Below, one piece after another: positions 26,161 to 35,679 of a stretch of DNA of 64,000 nucleotides. Both the position numbers and the translations under genes were made by a program. The stretch spans positions 3,395,426 to 3,459,425 of the forward strand of contig NZ_RBIL01000001.1 in the NCBI RefSeq assembly GCF_003633755.1. Reading direction: 5' to 3'. Within the stretch, counting starts at the first letter, position 1. Every line of letters starts with the position of its first letter. A model generated the notes under the pieces. The model worked only from the letters and a program-made list of their open reading frames with translations. It was not told the DNA's origin and made no database searches. The stretch comes from Solirubrobacter pauli. Its GTDB lineage: Bacteria > Actinomycetota > Thermoleophilia > Solirubrobacterales > Solirubrobacteraceae.

Positions 26161-27533
26161 CGGAACCGCAAGCGCTTCGTGGCCTTGGCGCTGCCGTGCT
26201 TGACGGTCAACGTCACAGAGCCCTTGCGCCGCATCGTCGCGTTGAGCGACAGCGTGATCGAGAACTTGCCCTTGCGCACGGCGGCCGACTTGCGGGTGCT
26301 GCGCTTGCCGCGGGTCACGGTCGCGGTGACCTTGCCGGACGTCGCGTTCGCGACGCTGCCCTTGACGATCAGCCGCGTACCGCTGCGACGGGCGCTGGAG
26401 AGCTTGATGCGCGGGGCGGCGGCGTCCTCCAGGATCGGCGGGTTCAGCGGCAGCGTCCGCGCGGTCCCGACGCCGACGGCGGTGGCAGGGTCGGCGTTGC
26501 CGGCCGCGTCCTCGAGGTGGATCCGCTCGACCGGTGAAGCCGAGGTCAGCTGCGTGAGGCCGGCGCCCCTGACCACGGTGCCGTCGGACAGGTGCGCCGC
26601 CGCGATCGGTGCGGCCGTCCCCTGGTCGGGGTTGCGCCAGCTGTAGAGGTAGAAGCCCGCGCCGCTCGGCTGCACCGTGAGTCCCTCGGGAGCGCCGGGC
26701 GCCTGACGGTCGAGCAGCAGGGTGCCGATGGCGGCGGTGCTGCTCTGGCCCGCGGCGTCCGTGGCGGTGGCGGTCAGCGCGTGCGCGCCGTCGGGCAGGG
26801 CGACGCTGACGGTCACGCCGCCGGCCGGGCACGGCCGCAGATGCCGGAAGTCGCACGTCGAGGTGACCGCGCCGACCGCTTGGCCGTCCTTGCGCAGCGC
26901 GACGGACGCGATGCCGCTGGCGTCGGTCGCGCCGACGCTCACCTCGGGCGTCCGCTGCCAGCTGCCGAGGGTCGCGGTCGGTGCGATCACGGGCGGGGCG
27001 GGATCGTCGATCGTCGCGCGGGCGGACTCGATCGTCAGCCAGGCCCGAGAGCCCGTGGCGGTGGAGCAGGTGGTCGCGGCGCACCGGACGCGGAAGGCGA
27101 CCTCATGCGTCAGGTCGTAGTTGACGGTCGCGACGTTCGCGTCGCACCGGCTGCCGCTGCCGCAGCCGTCGACCACCGCGCCGTCGGAGAGCACCGCGAT
27201 CTCGTACTCGCGGTCGATCTTCGCGAGGCGCCGCTGCACGCGGAGCGTCTCGAACGACGTGCCGGCCGGCGCCGAGACCGTCCACGAGGCCGCCGTCCCG
27301 CCCTGCATGTCCCCGACTTCGACCTTGGTGCCGACGAGGACGCCGATGAACGGGTCCGTCAGGACGGGCGGGCACGCTGCGCGCGTCGTCAGCACCGACG
27401 GGTTGTCGTTGCGCACGGCGAACCCCGTCTCCTGCGGGTCCGCGCACAGCTGCACGTCGTACGTCCCGGCGTGGGCGGCCGGGACGATCAGCGCAGCGAC
27501 GAGCGCGACGAGCGCGAAGACGCTCGCCTTCAC
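26157..27533 (-). CDS. Secreted Ig-like repeat protein of unknown function
   Basis: 458 residues with signal peptide [22 protein letters not shown]. It has a Cys-containing beta-rich N-terminal region ([16 protein letters not shown]), several Ig-like/fibronectin-like strands ([34 protein letters not shown]), and a C-terminal adhesion-like module ([28 protein letters not shown]) common at the ends of Solirubrobacter secreted proteins. No catalytic residues were recognised. Likely an extracellular or wall-associated structural protein. Confidence 0.7.
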   Translation of the reverse strand: MKASVFALVALVAALIVPAAHAGTYDVQLCADPQETGFAVRNDNPSVLTTRAACPPVLTDPFIGVLVGTKVEVGDMQGGTAASWTVSAPAGTSFETLRVQRRLAKIDREYEIAVLSDGAVVDGCGSGSRCDANVATVNYDLTHEVAFRVRCAATTCSTATGSRAWLTIESARATIDDPAPPVIAPTATLGSWQRTPEVSVGATDASGIASVALRKDGQAVGAVTSTCDFRHLRPCPAGGVTVSVALPDGAHALTATATDAAGQSSTAAIGTLLLDRQAPGAPEGLTVQPSGAGFYLYSWRNPDQGTAAPIAAAHLSDGTVVRGAGLTQLTSASPVERIHLEDAAGNADPATAVGVGTARTLPLNPPILEDAAAPRIKLSSARRSGTRLIVKGSVANATSGKVTATVTRGKRSTRKSAAVRKGKFSITLSLNATMRRKGSVTLTVKHGSAKATKRLRFR

Positions 27534-27591
27534 GGTTTGACGCGCACCGCGATCGTCCGGCTCACACCCTCGACTGTATTGGAAAGCGCGG

Positions 27592-28845
27592 CTAGCGCGG
27601 AGCGATCCGGGCGAGCAGGCCGCGCGCGGCCTCGACCGCGAGGTCGCGGTCGTACGTCAGGCAGAAGTCGAAGCGCCGCTCCATGTCCGGGCAGTCGGTG
27701 TCGCCGAGGTCGCGGGCGACGAAGGCCGCCGCGAAGTGCGGGGCGACGACCGTGACGTTCCACTCGCCGGCCAGGGCGTCGTCGACGTCGAGGTCCGCGC
27801 CGCGGACGCCCGGGACGGGCTCGGCGGAGAGGCCGACGCCCAACGCGCCGACCAGCGCCGCCGAGGTCGCGAGCTGCTCGTAGCGGGCGGCCGAGCGCGG
27901 GGTGAAGTGGCGGGCCTCCTGGAAGGCGGCGAAGACGACGGCGGACTCGCCCTGGGCGGCGACCTGGGCCTCGAGGTGCTTGCTGATGGCCAGGAGCAGG
28001 CCCTTGGTGCCGCGGCGGGGGCGCACGCGCGCGGCGACGGCACGGTAGGGCGACGGCGGGATCGGCGCGACCACGCGGCGCGGCGCCAGCGGCACCGGCA
28101 GCTCGCGGGTGCCCGTCGGCAGCTCGGCCGGGCGGCCGAACAGCCAGCCCTGGCCGTAGCGGGCACCGAGTGCGCGGGCGACGGCGAGCTGCTCCTCGGT
28201 CTCGATGCCTTCGGCGAGCAGGACGGCGCCGGAGCGCTCGGCCTCGGCGTTGACGGCGTGGACGATCGCGGCGATCGCCGGGGAGGGGTTCTCCTGGACC
28301 AGGCGCAGGTCGAGCTTGATGACCTCCGGGTTCACGAACGGCATCAGCGCGAGCGAACGGCGGTCGGCGCCGACGTCGTCGAGCGCCATCATCAGCCCGC
28401 TGGTGCGCATGGCGGCCACGCGGGCCAGCATCTCGGCCGGCTTGTCGGTCAGGGCGCGCTCGGTGAGCTCGATCACGACGTCCAGCTCGCGGGTGGCGCG
28501 GGCGAACAGCTCGGCCAGCTCGACCGGCACGGACATGTCGAGCATCGACGGCTCGACGTTCACGAACAGCGTCTTGCGCAGGCGCGCGTCGAGGGCGCCG
28601 CGCAGCGCGGCGGCGCGGCACGCCCACTCGAGCTGCTCCAGCAGCCCGTGCTCGCGGGCGCAGGCGAAGAGCAGGTCCGGGCGCTCCAGCGACGAGCCGA
28701 CCGGCCCGCGCGCGAGCGCCTCGTAGCCGACGACCTCGTGGGTGTCGAGGTCGACGATCGGTTGATACACGGAGCGGATGAGGTCGCCGTCGAGGATCGA
28801 GCGCAGCTCGGCGACGCGGGCGGCCTCCCGGAGGATGGCGGTCAT
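27592..28845 (-). CDS. EAL-domain cyclic-di-GMP phosphodiesterase with C-terminal DICT sensory domain
   Basis: 417 residues, no membrane segment. The EAL domain (about 18-245) has [43 protein letters not shown] (DDFG position altered to DDVG) and YGQGWLFGRPAEL. A Pro/Arg-rich linker leads to a DICT domain (about 285-417; LLLAISKHLE, FTPRSAARYEQLA), which is typical of diguanylate-signalling and light- or redox-related sensors. The catalytic EAL glutamate is present, but the altered DD-x-G loop leaves activity uncertain. Confidence 0.85.
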   Translation of the reverse strand: MTAILREAARVAELRSILDGDLIRSVYQPIVDLDTHEVVGYEALARGPVGSSLERPDLLFACAREHGLLEQLEWACRAAALRGALDARLRKTLFVNVEPSMLDMSVPVELAELFARATRELDVVIELTERALTDKPAEMLARVAAMRTSGLMMALDDVGADRRSLALMPFVNPEVIKLDLRLVQENPSPAIAAIVHAVNAEAERSGAVLLAEGIETEEQLAVARALGARYGQGWLFGRPAELPTGTRELPVPLAPRRVVAPIPPSPYRAVAARVRPRRGTKGLLLAISKHLEAQVAAQGESAVVFAAFQEARHFTPRSAARYEQLATSAALVGALGVGLSAEPVPGVRGADLDVDDALAGEWNVTVVAPHFAAAFVARDLGDTDCPDMERRFDFCLTYDRDLAVEAARGLLARIAPR

Positions 28846-28906
28846 CTCCCTCTCTCTTCGGCCACAATCCGACGAAGTGCGAACGGATTGGCCGAATTCG
28901 GCGCGA

Positions 28907-29659
28907 ATGGCAATTTCTCTGACGTTCGACGTCGACGCCGAGACCGGCTGGCTGGGCGAGGACCCCGCGTACGCCCACCGGCTGTCGACGCTGAGCGAGG
29001 CACGCTACGGCGTCACGCGCGGGCTGCCGCGCATCCTCGACACGCTGAGCCGCCACGACGTCAAGGCCACGTTCTACGTCCCCGGCCACACGGCGGAGCT
29101 CCACCCGGACGCGATCCGGCGGATCGCGGACGAGGGCCACGAGATCGGCCATCACGGCCACATGCACCTGCGGTCGGACGCGATCGGCGAGGCCGCCCAG
29201 CGCGAGGAGATCGAGCGGGGCCTCGAAGCGCTGCAGCCGATCGCCACCCCGATCGGGTATCGCAGCCCGAGCTGGGAGCTGACCCCGACCACGCTCCAGC
29301 TGCTCAAGGACCACGGCTTCGCCTACGACAGCAGCTTGATGGGCGACGACCGCCCGTACTTCCACGACGGCCTCCTCGAGCTGCCCGTGCACTGGAGCCT
29401 CGACGACTGGCCGCACCTGCACTGGAAGCCGGGCCGCGGGGACGCGTTCACCGCGCCCGAGGCGTTCCTCGACACGTGGCTGAAGGAGTTCGAGTCGGCG
29501 CTCGAGGAGCGCAGGCACCTCACCTACACGATGCACCCGGAAGTGATCGGTCGCGGGCACCGGATGGCGCTGCTCGACCGGCTCATACGCGAGGTCAGCG
29601 AACGGGCCGACGTGTGGTTCGCCACGCACGCGGATGTGGCAGCCTTCGTGACGTCATGA
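28907..29659 (+). CDS. Polysaccharide deacetylase (NodB/CE4 fold), HpPgdA-like branch
   Basis: 250 residues from ATG 28907 (a longer frame upstream overlaps the divergent EAL gene and is unlikely). NodB features: TFDVDAETGWLG (metal-binding Asp), GHEIGHHGHMHL (metal-binding His pair), IGYRSPSWELTP and the late TMHPEVIGRGHR. The opening resembles the HpPgdA cyclic-imidase/deacetylase-type branch rather than exported chitin deacetylases; no signal peptide is seen, so it may act on a cytoplasmic small molecule or nucleotide sugar. Its stop overlaps the next start (ATGA). Confidence 0.8.
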   Translation: MAISLTFDVDAETGWLGEDPAYAHRLSTLSEARYGVTRGLPRILDTLSRHDVKATFYVPGHTAELHPDAIRRIADEGHEIGHHGHMHLRSDAIGEAAQREEIERGLEALQPIATPIGYRSPSWELTPTTLQLLKDHGFAYDSSLMGDDRPYFHDGLLELPVHWSLDDWPHLHWKPGRGDAFTAPEAFLDTWLKEFESALEERRHLTYTMHPEVIGRGHRMALLDRLIREVSERADVWFATHADVAAFVTS

Positions 29660-30645
29660 CGTTCGCCGTCCACCGCTCGGACGAGCCGACCGCGAAGCAG
29701 CGCGGCGAGGCGTTCGGGCGGGCGATGGCCCCGCAGGTGCGGCACACGGTCGCCGTCTACCGCCGCATGTTCGACGAGCGCGGCGTGACCGTGCCGGCCG
29801 ACCTGCCGCCGCACGCGGAGATCGACGCCATCGCGCACGGCGCCGGCGTGGACCCGGGCTTCCTGCGCGCCGTCAACGCGCGCACCGAGCTGCTCAACGG
29901 CGCCGACGAGTGCTCCGTCCAGGGCGCGGGCGGGCTGCTCGCGCAGAACTGGGACTGGCACCCGGACCTCGCCGCCTCGACGGTGATCTGGATCGTCGAG
30001 CACGACGGCCGCTGGTTCGCGACCGCCACCGAGGCCGGCATGCTCGCCAAGATCGGCCTCAACGACGCGGGGCTGGGCGTCTGCCTGAACATCCTGCGCA
30101 CGACCGCCGACGGCGGCACCGACGGCATCCCGATCCACGTCCTGCTGCGCACCGTGCTGGAGACCACGCAGACGGTCGACGAGGCGATCGACGTCCTCAC
30201 CGCCGCGCGCGTGACCGCGAGCAGCGCCGTCACCGTCGCCACCCCCGGGGACATCGCGCACGTCGAGCTCAGCCCGGGCGGGGCCAACGTCCTCCGGGGC
30301 GCCGTCGGCGCGCACACGAACCATTTCATCGTCCCGCCCCGGGCCGGGACGGACGTGATGGCGGTCGAGTCGCCGACCACGCACCTGCGCCTCGACGTCG
30401 TCCGGACCCAGCCGCTGCTCGACGCGCTCCGCTCCCACGACGGCCACCCGAAGGGCGTCTGCCGCCACGTGGACGCCGGCGACGCGTGGATCGATCAGAC
30501 CGTCACGATCGCCTCGGTCGTCATGAACCTCTCCACGCGCCGGCTGCACGTGGCCGCAGGTCCGCCCTGCAGCCACGAGCACCACGAGGTCACGCTGCCG
30601 ACGCGCTCTTCTTCCGGTCGGCTCGCATCGACAGCAGCGCGGTGA
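29656..30645 (+). CDS. C45-family autoproteolytic acyltransferase/hydrolase
   Basis: 329 residues from ATG 29656, coupled to the deacetylase by ATGA. It resembles acyl-CoA:6-aminopenicillanate acyltransferase-type Ntn hydrolases: an N-terminal propeptide (AKQRGEAFGRAMAPQVR), a candidate nucleophile Cys86 in DECSVQG followed by GLLAQNWDW, then KIGLNDAGLGVCLN, and THLRLDVV. Autocleavage before Cys86 would free the catalytic cysteine. Members act on amide bonds of acylated compounds. The last 56 bp overlap the 3' end of terC, so the final residues may be non-conserved. Confidence 0.78.
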   Translation: MTFAVHRSDEPTAKQRGEAFGRAMAPQVRHTVAVYRRMFDERGVTVPADLPPHAEIDAIAHGAGVDPGFLRAVNARTELLNGADECSVQGAGGLLAQNWDWHPDLAASTVIWIVEHDGRWFATATEAGMLAKIGLNDAGLGVCLNILRTTADGGTDGIPIHVLLRTVLETTQTVDEAIDVLTAARVTASSAVTVATPGDIAHVELSPGGANVLRGAVGAHTNHFIVPPRAGTDVMAVESPTTHLRLDVVRTQPLLDALRSHDGHPKGVCRHVDAGDAWIDQTVTIASVVMNLSTRRLHVAAGPPCSHEHHEVTLPTRSSSGRLASTAAR

Positions 30646-31552
30646 GCGCGAGCGTCACGACGATCACCGACAGCGACAGCCAGATCGGCACGTGCCAGAT
30701 GTCCACCAGGAGCATCTTCACGCCGATGAACGCGAGGATGAACGACAGGCCCTGGGTCAGGTAGATGAACTTGTCCATCAGGCCGACGAGCAGGAAGTAG
30801 AGCGCGCGCAGGCCGATCAGCGCGAAGGCGTTCGCGGCGAAGACGATGAACGGCTCCTGCGTGACCGCGAAGATCGCCGGGATCGAGTCGACCGCGAAGA
30901 TGATGTCGGTCGTCGCGATCACGACGAAGACGGCCAGCAGCGGCGTCGCGATCCGCTTGCCGTTGACGCGCGTCCAGACCTTCTCGCCGTCGTACTCGTC
31001 GGTCATCTTCACGCGGGAGCGGATGAACTTGAGCGCCGGGTTGTGCTCGGGCTCGACCTCCGCGTCGTCGTGGCGGGCGAGCTTCCAGGCGGTGTAGAGC
31101 AGCAGCGCGCCGAAGAAGTAGAACGTGATGTGGAACGCGTCCAGCAGCGCGGCGCCGAGGATGATGAACACCAGGCGCAGCAGCAGCGCGAGGATGATGC
31201 CCCAGGCGAGCACCTTCGCCTGCGCGTGCTGTCCGGGTACCGCGAAGTAGGACAGGATCACCGCGAACACGAAGATGTTGTCCAGCGACAGCGAGCGCTC
31301 GAGCAGGTAGCCGGCGTAGAACTGCGAGCCGGCCTCGCCGCCCTGCCAGGCCCAGAACACCGCGCCGAAGATCAGCGCGACCGCGATCCAGCCGACCGAC
31401 CAGATCGTGTTCTCACGCACGCTCGGGACGTGCCCGCGGGCGTAGATCACGAGGTCGAAGACCGCCATCACGACGATCACGCCCGCGAGGATCCCCCACG
31501 TGGCGAGGTTGATGTCCAGGTTCAGTTCAGGAGCGCTACTGGCGGCAAACAC
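30590..31552 (-). CDS. TerC/Alx-family membrane protein (probable manganese exporter)
   Basis: 320 residues, GTG start 8 nt after GGAGAAGG. Nine or so membrane helices; signature segments are RSLSLDNIFVFAVILSYF, VFFILGAALLD-type helix (FIILGAALLDAF), TPLLAVFVVIATTDIIFAVDSIPAIFA and PFIVFAANAFALIGLRALYFLL, with the acidic metal-binding helix pairs of TerC proteins. Known relatives (Alx, MeeF/YceF/YkoY) export Mn2+. The ribosome-binding site is sequestered in a hairpin downstream of a yybP-ykoY-like aptamer, which supports a manganese role. It lies at the end of the biotin operon but is probably regulated separately by this leader. Confidence 0.9.
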   Translation of the reverse strand: MFAASSAPELNLDINLATWGILAGVIVVMAVFDLVIYARGHVPSVRENTIWSVGWIAVALIFGAVFWAWQGGEAGSQFYAGYLLERSLSLDNIFVFAVILSYFAVPGQHAQAKVLAWGIILALLLRLVFIILGAALLDAFHITFYFFGALLLYTAWKLARHDDAEVEPEHNPALKFIRSRVKMTDEYDGEKVWTRVNGKRIATPLLAVFVVIATTDIIFAVDSIPAIFAVTQEPFIVFAANAFALIGLRALYFLLVGLMDKFIYLTQGLSFILAFIGVKMLLVDIWHVPIWLSLSVIVVTLALTALLSMRADRKKSASAA

Positions 31553-31559
31553 GGATTGT

Positions 31560-31669
31560 CCTTCTCCAGGCAGGTACGGGAGAAGGTTTCGTCCGCCGCA
31601 ATCCGGCCGGTGGCGCCGGGCCTATCGGCCGTGCTGACGAACGCCACCCGTCGGGACTACTTCCCTTCC
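31560..31669 (-). promoter_or_regulatory. Manganese riboswitch (yybP-ykoY type) controlling terC
   Basis: On the minus strand the 5' part GGAAGGGAAGTAG aligns with the conserved AAGGGGAGUAGC of yybP-ykoY. P1 pairs GAAGG (31668-31664) with CCTTC (31586-31582). A second helix pairs GGTGGCG (31648-31642) with CGCCACC (31615-31609) and contains TCGTCA (31640-31635) opposite CGG (31618-31616), the conserved cross-helix loops of the aptamer. The expression platform pairs CCTTCTCC (31586-31579) with the terC ribosome-binding site GGAGAAGG (31567-31560). CCTTC cannot be in both helices, so ligand binding should free the ribosome-binding site. The aptamer overlaps the last ~16 codons of bioF. Confidence 0.82.
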
Positions 31670-32746
31670 ATGGGGACGATAGCTCATTGTCTTCTCACGA
31701 AGTGTGGTTCCGGCGTGACGTAGCTCGTCCGGGGCGTGCGCCGCGGTGGCGACCGCGCGCAGCCGCGAGGTGCCGTCGGGGACCGTCGGCGGGCGGATCG
31801 CCTGGACGAACACGCCCTCGTCCAGCGCCTCGGCGCACGCGGCCATGGCGTCGTCGGGGTCGCCGACCACGAGCGGCACGATCGGCATGGCGCTCACCTC
31901 GACGCCCAGCGCGGCTCGCAGCGCCCGCGCGTTCGCGTGCAGCCGCGCCATGAGCGGCGCATCCATCAGGTCGAGCGCCTTGAGCGCCGCCCCGATCGAG
32001 GGCGGCGGGAGCGCGGTCGAGTAGATCAGCGTGCGCGCCCGGTTGACCAGATAGTCGGCGACCTCGCGCGAGCAGCACACGAACGCGCCGTAGGAGCCGA
32101 GCGCCTTGCCCAGCGTCCCGATCGTGATCACGTGGTCCTGCAGGCCCAGCTCGTGCACGAGCCCACGGCCCTCGGCGCCGATCACGCCCGTCGCGTGCGC
32201 CTCGTCGACGATCACGCGCGCGCCGGTCTCGACCAGGGCGGCAAGATCGGCGGTGTCACCGTCCATGGAGAACACGGCGTCGGTGACGATCACGTCCGCG
32301 CCGCTGGGGATCTCGCCGTGCGCGTACACCTGCGTGCGCGCTCGCGCGAGCCGGCAGCCGTCGATGATCGAGGCGTGGTTGAGCGCGTCGGACGCGACCA
32401 CGCCGTCGGTCGCCAGCGCCGCGATCACGCCCGTGTTGGCCAGGAAGCCGGAGCCGAACAGCAGGCACGCCTCGTAGCCCTTGAGCTCGGCCAGCCGCTC
32501 CTCGAGCTCGCGGTGGATGCTCATGTGGCCGCTCACGAGCTGGGACGAGCCGGCGCCCGCGCCCCAGCGCGCCGCCGCCTCACCCGCGGCTTCGGCCACG
32601 CGTGGGTCACCCGCCAGCCCGAGGTAGTCGTTCGAGCACAGCAGGAGCACGTCGCGGCCGTCCAGCGTCACCCGCGGCCCCTGCGCCGACTGCACCTCGC
32701 GCAGGAAGCGGCGCAGCTCCGGCGCTACGTCGGGCAGCTCACGCAT
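31622..32746 (-). CDS. bioF: 8-amino-7-oxononanoate synthase
   Basis: 374 residues from ATG 32746. Alpha-oxoamine synthase features: LLCSNDYLGLAGDPRV, SQLVSGHMSIHRELEERLAEL, FGSGFLANTGVIAAL, DEAHATGVIGAEGRGL and TLGKALGSYGAFVC with the PLP lysine. It condenses pimeloyl-ACP/CoA with alanine in biotin synthesis. The start lies 22 bp inside bsaP. The last ~16 residues (about from SYRPHGREV to the end) are encoded by the manganese-riboswitch region and probably lack a conserved role. Confidence 0.93.
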   Translation of the reverse strand: MRELPDVAPELRRFLREVQSAQGPRVTLDGRDVLLLCSNDYLGLAGDPRVAEAAGEAAARWGAGAGSSQLVSGHMSIHRELEERLAELKGYEACLLFGSGFLANTGVIAALATDGVVASDALNHASIIDGCRLARARTQVYAHGEIPSGADVIVTDAVFSMDGDTADLAALVETGARVIVDEAHATGVIGAEGRGLVHELGLQDHVITIGTLGKALGSYGAFVCCSREVADYLVNRARTLIYSTALPPPSIGAALKALDLMDAPLMARLHANARALRAALGVEVSAMPIVPLVVGDPDDAMAACAEALDEGVFVQAIRPPTVPDGTSRLRAVATAAHAPDELRHAGTTLREKTMSYRPHGREVVPTGGVRQHGR

Positions 32747-32889
32747 TGCGCCTTGAAGCCGGTCGGGAGCACCTGGACCTTGAGCTTGCGCCCGCAGTGC
32801 ACGCACCAGCGCGGCGGGTCCAGGGCCCGCACGCACGTCTCGTGCCCGGCCTCCTCGACCGTCTTCCCACACCCCGGGCAGTAGCTCAC
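32725..32889 (-). CDS. bsaP: Biotin synthase auxiliary protein
   Basis: 54 residues, GTG start sharing 4 bp with the bioB stop. Cysteines C4, C7, C19, C29, C32, C49 and C52 form CxxC pairs, with the family segment [15 protein letters not shown] and [10 protein letters not shown]. This matches the small BsaP proteins that support biotin synthase in actinobacteria, probably by sustaining its iron-sulfur clusters during turnover. It sits exactly between bioB and bioF, overlapping both, which fits co-production with its partner. Confidence 0.85.
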   Translation of the reverse strand: MSYCPGCGKTVEEAGHETCVRALDPPRWCVHCGRKLKVQVLPTGFKAQCVSCPT

Positions 32890-33875
32890 AGCGTCTTCGA
32901 GAGCTCCTTCACGGGCATCGACAGCTCGGCCAGCAGGTCGAGGTCCTCCTGCGGCGAGCGGCCGAGCGTCGTCAGGTAGTTGCCGACGATCACCGCGTTG
33001 ATGCCACCGACCATGCCCTGGCGCGCGCCGAGGTCGCCGAGCGTGAGCTCGCGCCCGCCGGCGAAGCGCAGGATCGTGCGCGGGAGCGCGAGGCGGAAGG
33101 CGGCGATCGTGCGCAGCGCGTCCAGCGCCGGCACCGGCTCGAGCGACGCGAACGGCGTGCCCGGGCGCGGGTCGAGGAAGTTCAGCGGCACCTCGTCGGG
33201 GTTCAACGCGGCGAACTGCGCGGCCAGCTCGGCGCGCTGCTCGAGCGACTCGCCCATGCCGATGATGCCGCCGCAGCAGACCTCCATGCCCATCTCGCGC
33301 ACGAGCTGCAGCGTCTCCCAGCGCTCCTCCCACGTGTGCGTGGTGACGACGTTGCCGAAGTGGCTGCGGGCCGTCTCGAGGTTGTGGTTGTAGCGGTGCA
33401 CGCCGAGGTCGCGCAGCTCCTCGCCCTGCTCGCGGGTGAGGATGCCGAGCGAGCAGGCGACGTTGATGTCGACGTTGTCCGTGATGGCCTTGACGCCCTC
33501 GCGCACCTGGTCCATGAGCCGCTTGTCGGGCCCGCGCACGGCGGCGACGATGCAGAACTCGGTCGCGCCGGTGGCGGCCGTCTCGCGCGCGGCCTCGACC
33601 AGCGACGGGATGTCCAGCCGGACGGCGCGGACCGGCGTCTCGAACCGCCCCGACTGCGAGCAGAAGTGGCAGTCCTCGGGGCAGCCGCCGGTCTTGATCG
33701 AGACGATGCCCTCGACCTCCACCTCGGGCCCGCAGTGGCGCATGCGCACCTCGTGGGCGAGCTCGAGCGCGTCGTCGACCCGCTCGTCGGGCAGGCGCAG
33801 CACCTCGAGGGTCTGCGCCTCGTCGAGGCCGATCCTCCGCTCGAGGACCTGCTCACGGGCGATGTCGAGGATCAT
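32886..33875 (-). CDS. bioB: Biotin synthase (radical SAM)
   Basis: 329 residues from ATG 33875. The radical-SAM cluster motif is C65-x3-C69-x2-C72 in [14 protein letters not shown]. Later landmarks are [39 protein letters not shown] and [13 protein letters not shown] with the Arg that helps bind the second, sacrificial [2Fe-2S] cluster. It inserts sulfur into dethiobiotin. Overlaps: 4 bp with bioD upstream and 4 bp with bsaP downstream. Confidence 0.95.
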   Translation of the reverse strand: MILDIAREQVLERRIGLDEAQTLEVLRLPDERVDDALELAHEVRMRHCGPEVEVEGIVSIKTGGCPEDCHFCSQSGRFETPVRAVRLDIPSLVEAARETAATGATEFCIVAAVRGPDKRLMDQVREGVKAITDNVDINVACSLGILTREQGEELRDLGVHRYNHNLETARSHFGNVVTTHTWEERWETLQLVREMGMEVCCGGIIGMGESLEQRAELAAQFAALNPDEVPLNFLDPRPGTPFASLEPVPALDALRTIAAFRLALPRTILRFAGGRELTLGDLGARQGMVGGINAVIVGNYLTTLGRSPQEDLDLLAELSMPVKELSKTL

Positions 33876-34459
33876 GCGGGCAGCTCCATGGTCGTGAATT
33901 CTCCCTCGGGGATCTTCCCGAGGAGCGGTGCGATCTGCGTGAGGTCCTGGAGGTTGCACTCGGCGGCGAGGTCGGGATCGCGCGGCCACGCGCCGATCAC
34001 GATGCCGAGGCAGCGCAGGCCGCGGCGCTCGATCGCTTCCACCGTCAGCGCGGTGTGGTTGAGCGTGCCGAGGCCGGCGCGGGCCACGACCACGAGCGGC
34101 GCGTCGAGCAGGTGCGCGACGTCGGCGATCGTGCCGCCCTGGTCGTCGAGCGCGACGAGCAGACCGCCCGCGCCCTCGATGATCACGCGCTCGTGGTCGA
34201 GCTGGGCGACGAAGTGGGCGACCTCGGCCATCAGGACGGTCGGCAGCTTGGCCCGGCGCGCGGCGGTGGCGGGGGCGAGCGGCTCCGGGTAGCGCGCGAG
34301 CGTGTGGACCTCGGCGCCGCTGAGCTCGTGGACGACCGCCGCGTCGTCGTCGTCGCCGGTCTGCGCGGCCTTGACGTAGGCGTCGCCGGGGCGCGCGAGC
34401 GCCGCGGAGACCCAGGTCTTGCCGACTCCGGTGTCGGTTCCGGTCACCACGACCCTCAT
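33872..34459 (-). CDS. bioD: Dethiobiotin synthetase
   Basis: 195 residues from ATG 34459, overlapping bioA by 4 bp. The P-loop GTDTGVGKT is at residues 7-15, with [27 protein letters not shown] and [18 protein letters not shown]. It closes the ureido ring from diaminopelargonate, CO2 and ATP. It is slightly shorter than typical BioD (about 220) but has all active-site blocks. Confidence 0.93.
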   Translation of the reverse strand: MRVVVTGTDTGVGKTWVSAALARPGDAYVKAAQTGDDDDAAVVHELSGAEVHTLARYPEPLAPATAARRAKLPTVLMAEVAHFVAQLDHERVIIEGAGGLLVALDDQGGTIADVAHLLDAPLVVVARAGLGTLNHTALTVEAIERRGLRCLGIVIGAWPRDPDLAAECNLQDLTQIAPLLGKIPEGEFTTMELPA

Positions 34460-35667
34460 CCGGCCGCGGCTCCTGCGATGGCGGCGCGGCAGATGCGCGC
34501 GATGTCGTCGTCGTCGGTCACGTAGGGAGGCATCGTGTACACGAGGTCGCGGAACGGCCGCAGCCAGACGCCGTGCTCGACCGCTGCCCGGGTGGCTGCG
34601 ACCCCGTCGATCGGGTGGTCGAGCTGGATCACGCCGATCGCGCCCTTCACGCGCACGTCCTTCACGCCGGGGAGCTCGCGCGCGTCGTGCAGGGCGCCGA
34701 GCCCGCGCTCGATCCGCGCGACGTCGGCCTCCCAGGCGCCGTCCTGCAGGAGGCCGGTCGAGGCGAGCGCGGCGGACACCGCCAGGGGGTTGGCCATGAA
34801 CGTGGGGCCGTGCATCAGCGGGCCGTCGACCTTCGCGGCCAGCTCGGCCCGGCAGAGCGTCGCGGCGAGCGTCATGTAGCCGCCGGTGAGCGCCTTCCCG
34901 AGGCAGAGGACGTCCGCCAGCTCGGCCGCCGCGAACAGCGTGCCGGTGCGGCCGAAGCCGGTGGCGATCTCGTCGAGGACGAGCGGGACGCCGTACTCGT
35001 CGCACAGGTCGCGCAGGAGCTGCACGCACTCGCGCGGGTGGAAGCGCATCCCGCCCGCGCCCTGCACGATCGGCTCGACGATCACGCCGGCGAAGTCGTG
35101 GGCTTCGAAGAGGGCGCGCACCGCGGATTCCCACTCCGGCGTCCACTCGGGAAGCGGCGCGAAGACGTGCTCGGCCAGCGAGCCCTGCCACATCGAGTGC
35201 ATGCCGCCGTCGGGGTCGCAGACGGCCATCGCGCCGAACGTGTCGCCGTGGTAGCCGCCGCGCCAGGTCAGCAGCTGCCGCCGCTCACCGTGCCAGGACT
35301 GCAGGACGAGCTTGATCGCGACCTCGACGGACACGCTGCCGGAGTCCGCGAAGAAGACGTGGTCGAGCCCCGTCCAGTCGGTCAGCCGCTCGGCCAGGCG
35401 GATCGCCGGCTCGTGCGTGAGCCCGCCGAACATCACGTGGGCCATCCGGCCGAGCTGGTCCTGCACGGCCGCGTCGATCACCGGGTGGCGGTAGCCGTGG
35501 ATGGCGCACCACCAGGAGGCCATGCCGTCGACGAGCTCGCGACCGTCGGCGAGCGTGAGCCGCACGCCCTCGGCGGACGCCACCGGCAGGGGCGCCTGAG
35601 CCGCCGGCATCGGCCCGTACGGGTGCCAGATGCGGGTGCGGTCGAGTTCCAGCAGGTCGGCGTTCAC
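34456..35667 (-). CDS. bioA: Adenosylmethionine-8-amino-7-oxononanoate aminotransferase
   Basis: 403 residues, GTG start. Class III aminotransferase: [75 protein letters not shown] and the PLP lysine in [16 protein letters not shown]. It uses S-adenosylmethionine as amino donor. First gene of the minus-strand operon bioA-bioD-bioB-bsaP-bioF. A -10-like TAGGGT (minus strand, 35682-35677) lies 9 nt before the start; the metallophosphoesterase gene ends 12 bp upstream and could also be co-transcribed. Confidence 0.94.
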   Translation of the reverse strand: MNADLLELDRTRIWHPYGPMPAAQAPLPVASAEGVRLTLADGRELVDGMASWWCAIHGYRHPVIDAAVQDQLGRMAHVMFGGLTHEPAIRLAERLTDWTGLDHVFFADSGSVSVEVAIKLVLQSWHGERRQLLTWRGGYHGDTFGAMAVCDPDGGMHSMWQGSLAEHVFAPLPEWTPEWESAVRALFEAHDFAGVIVEPIVQGAGGMRFHPRECVQLLRDLCDEYGVPLVLDEIATGFGRTGTLFAAAELADVLCLGKALTGGYMTLAATLCRAELAAKVDGPLMHGPTFMANPLAVSAALASTGLLQDGAWEADVARIERGLGALHDARELPGVKDVRVKGAIGVIQLDHPIDGVAATRAAVEHGVWLRPFRDLVYTMPPYVTDDDDIARICRAAIAGAAAG

Positions 35668-35679
35668 AGACGCTCGACC

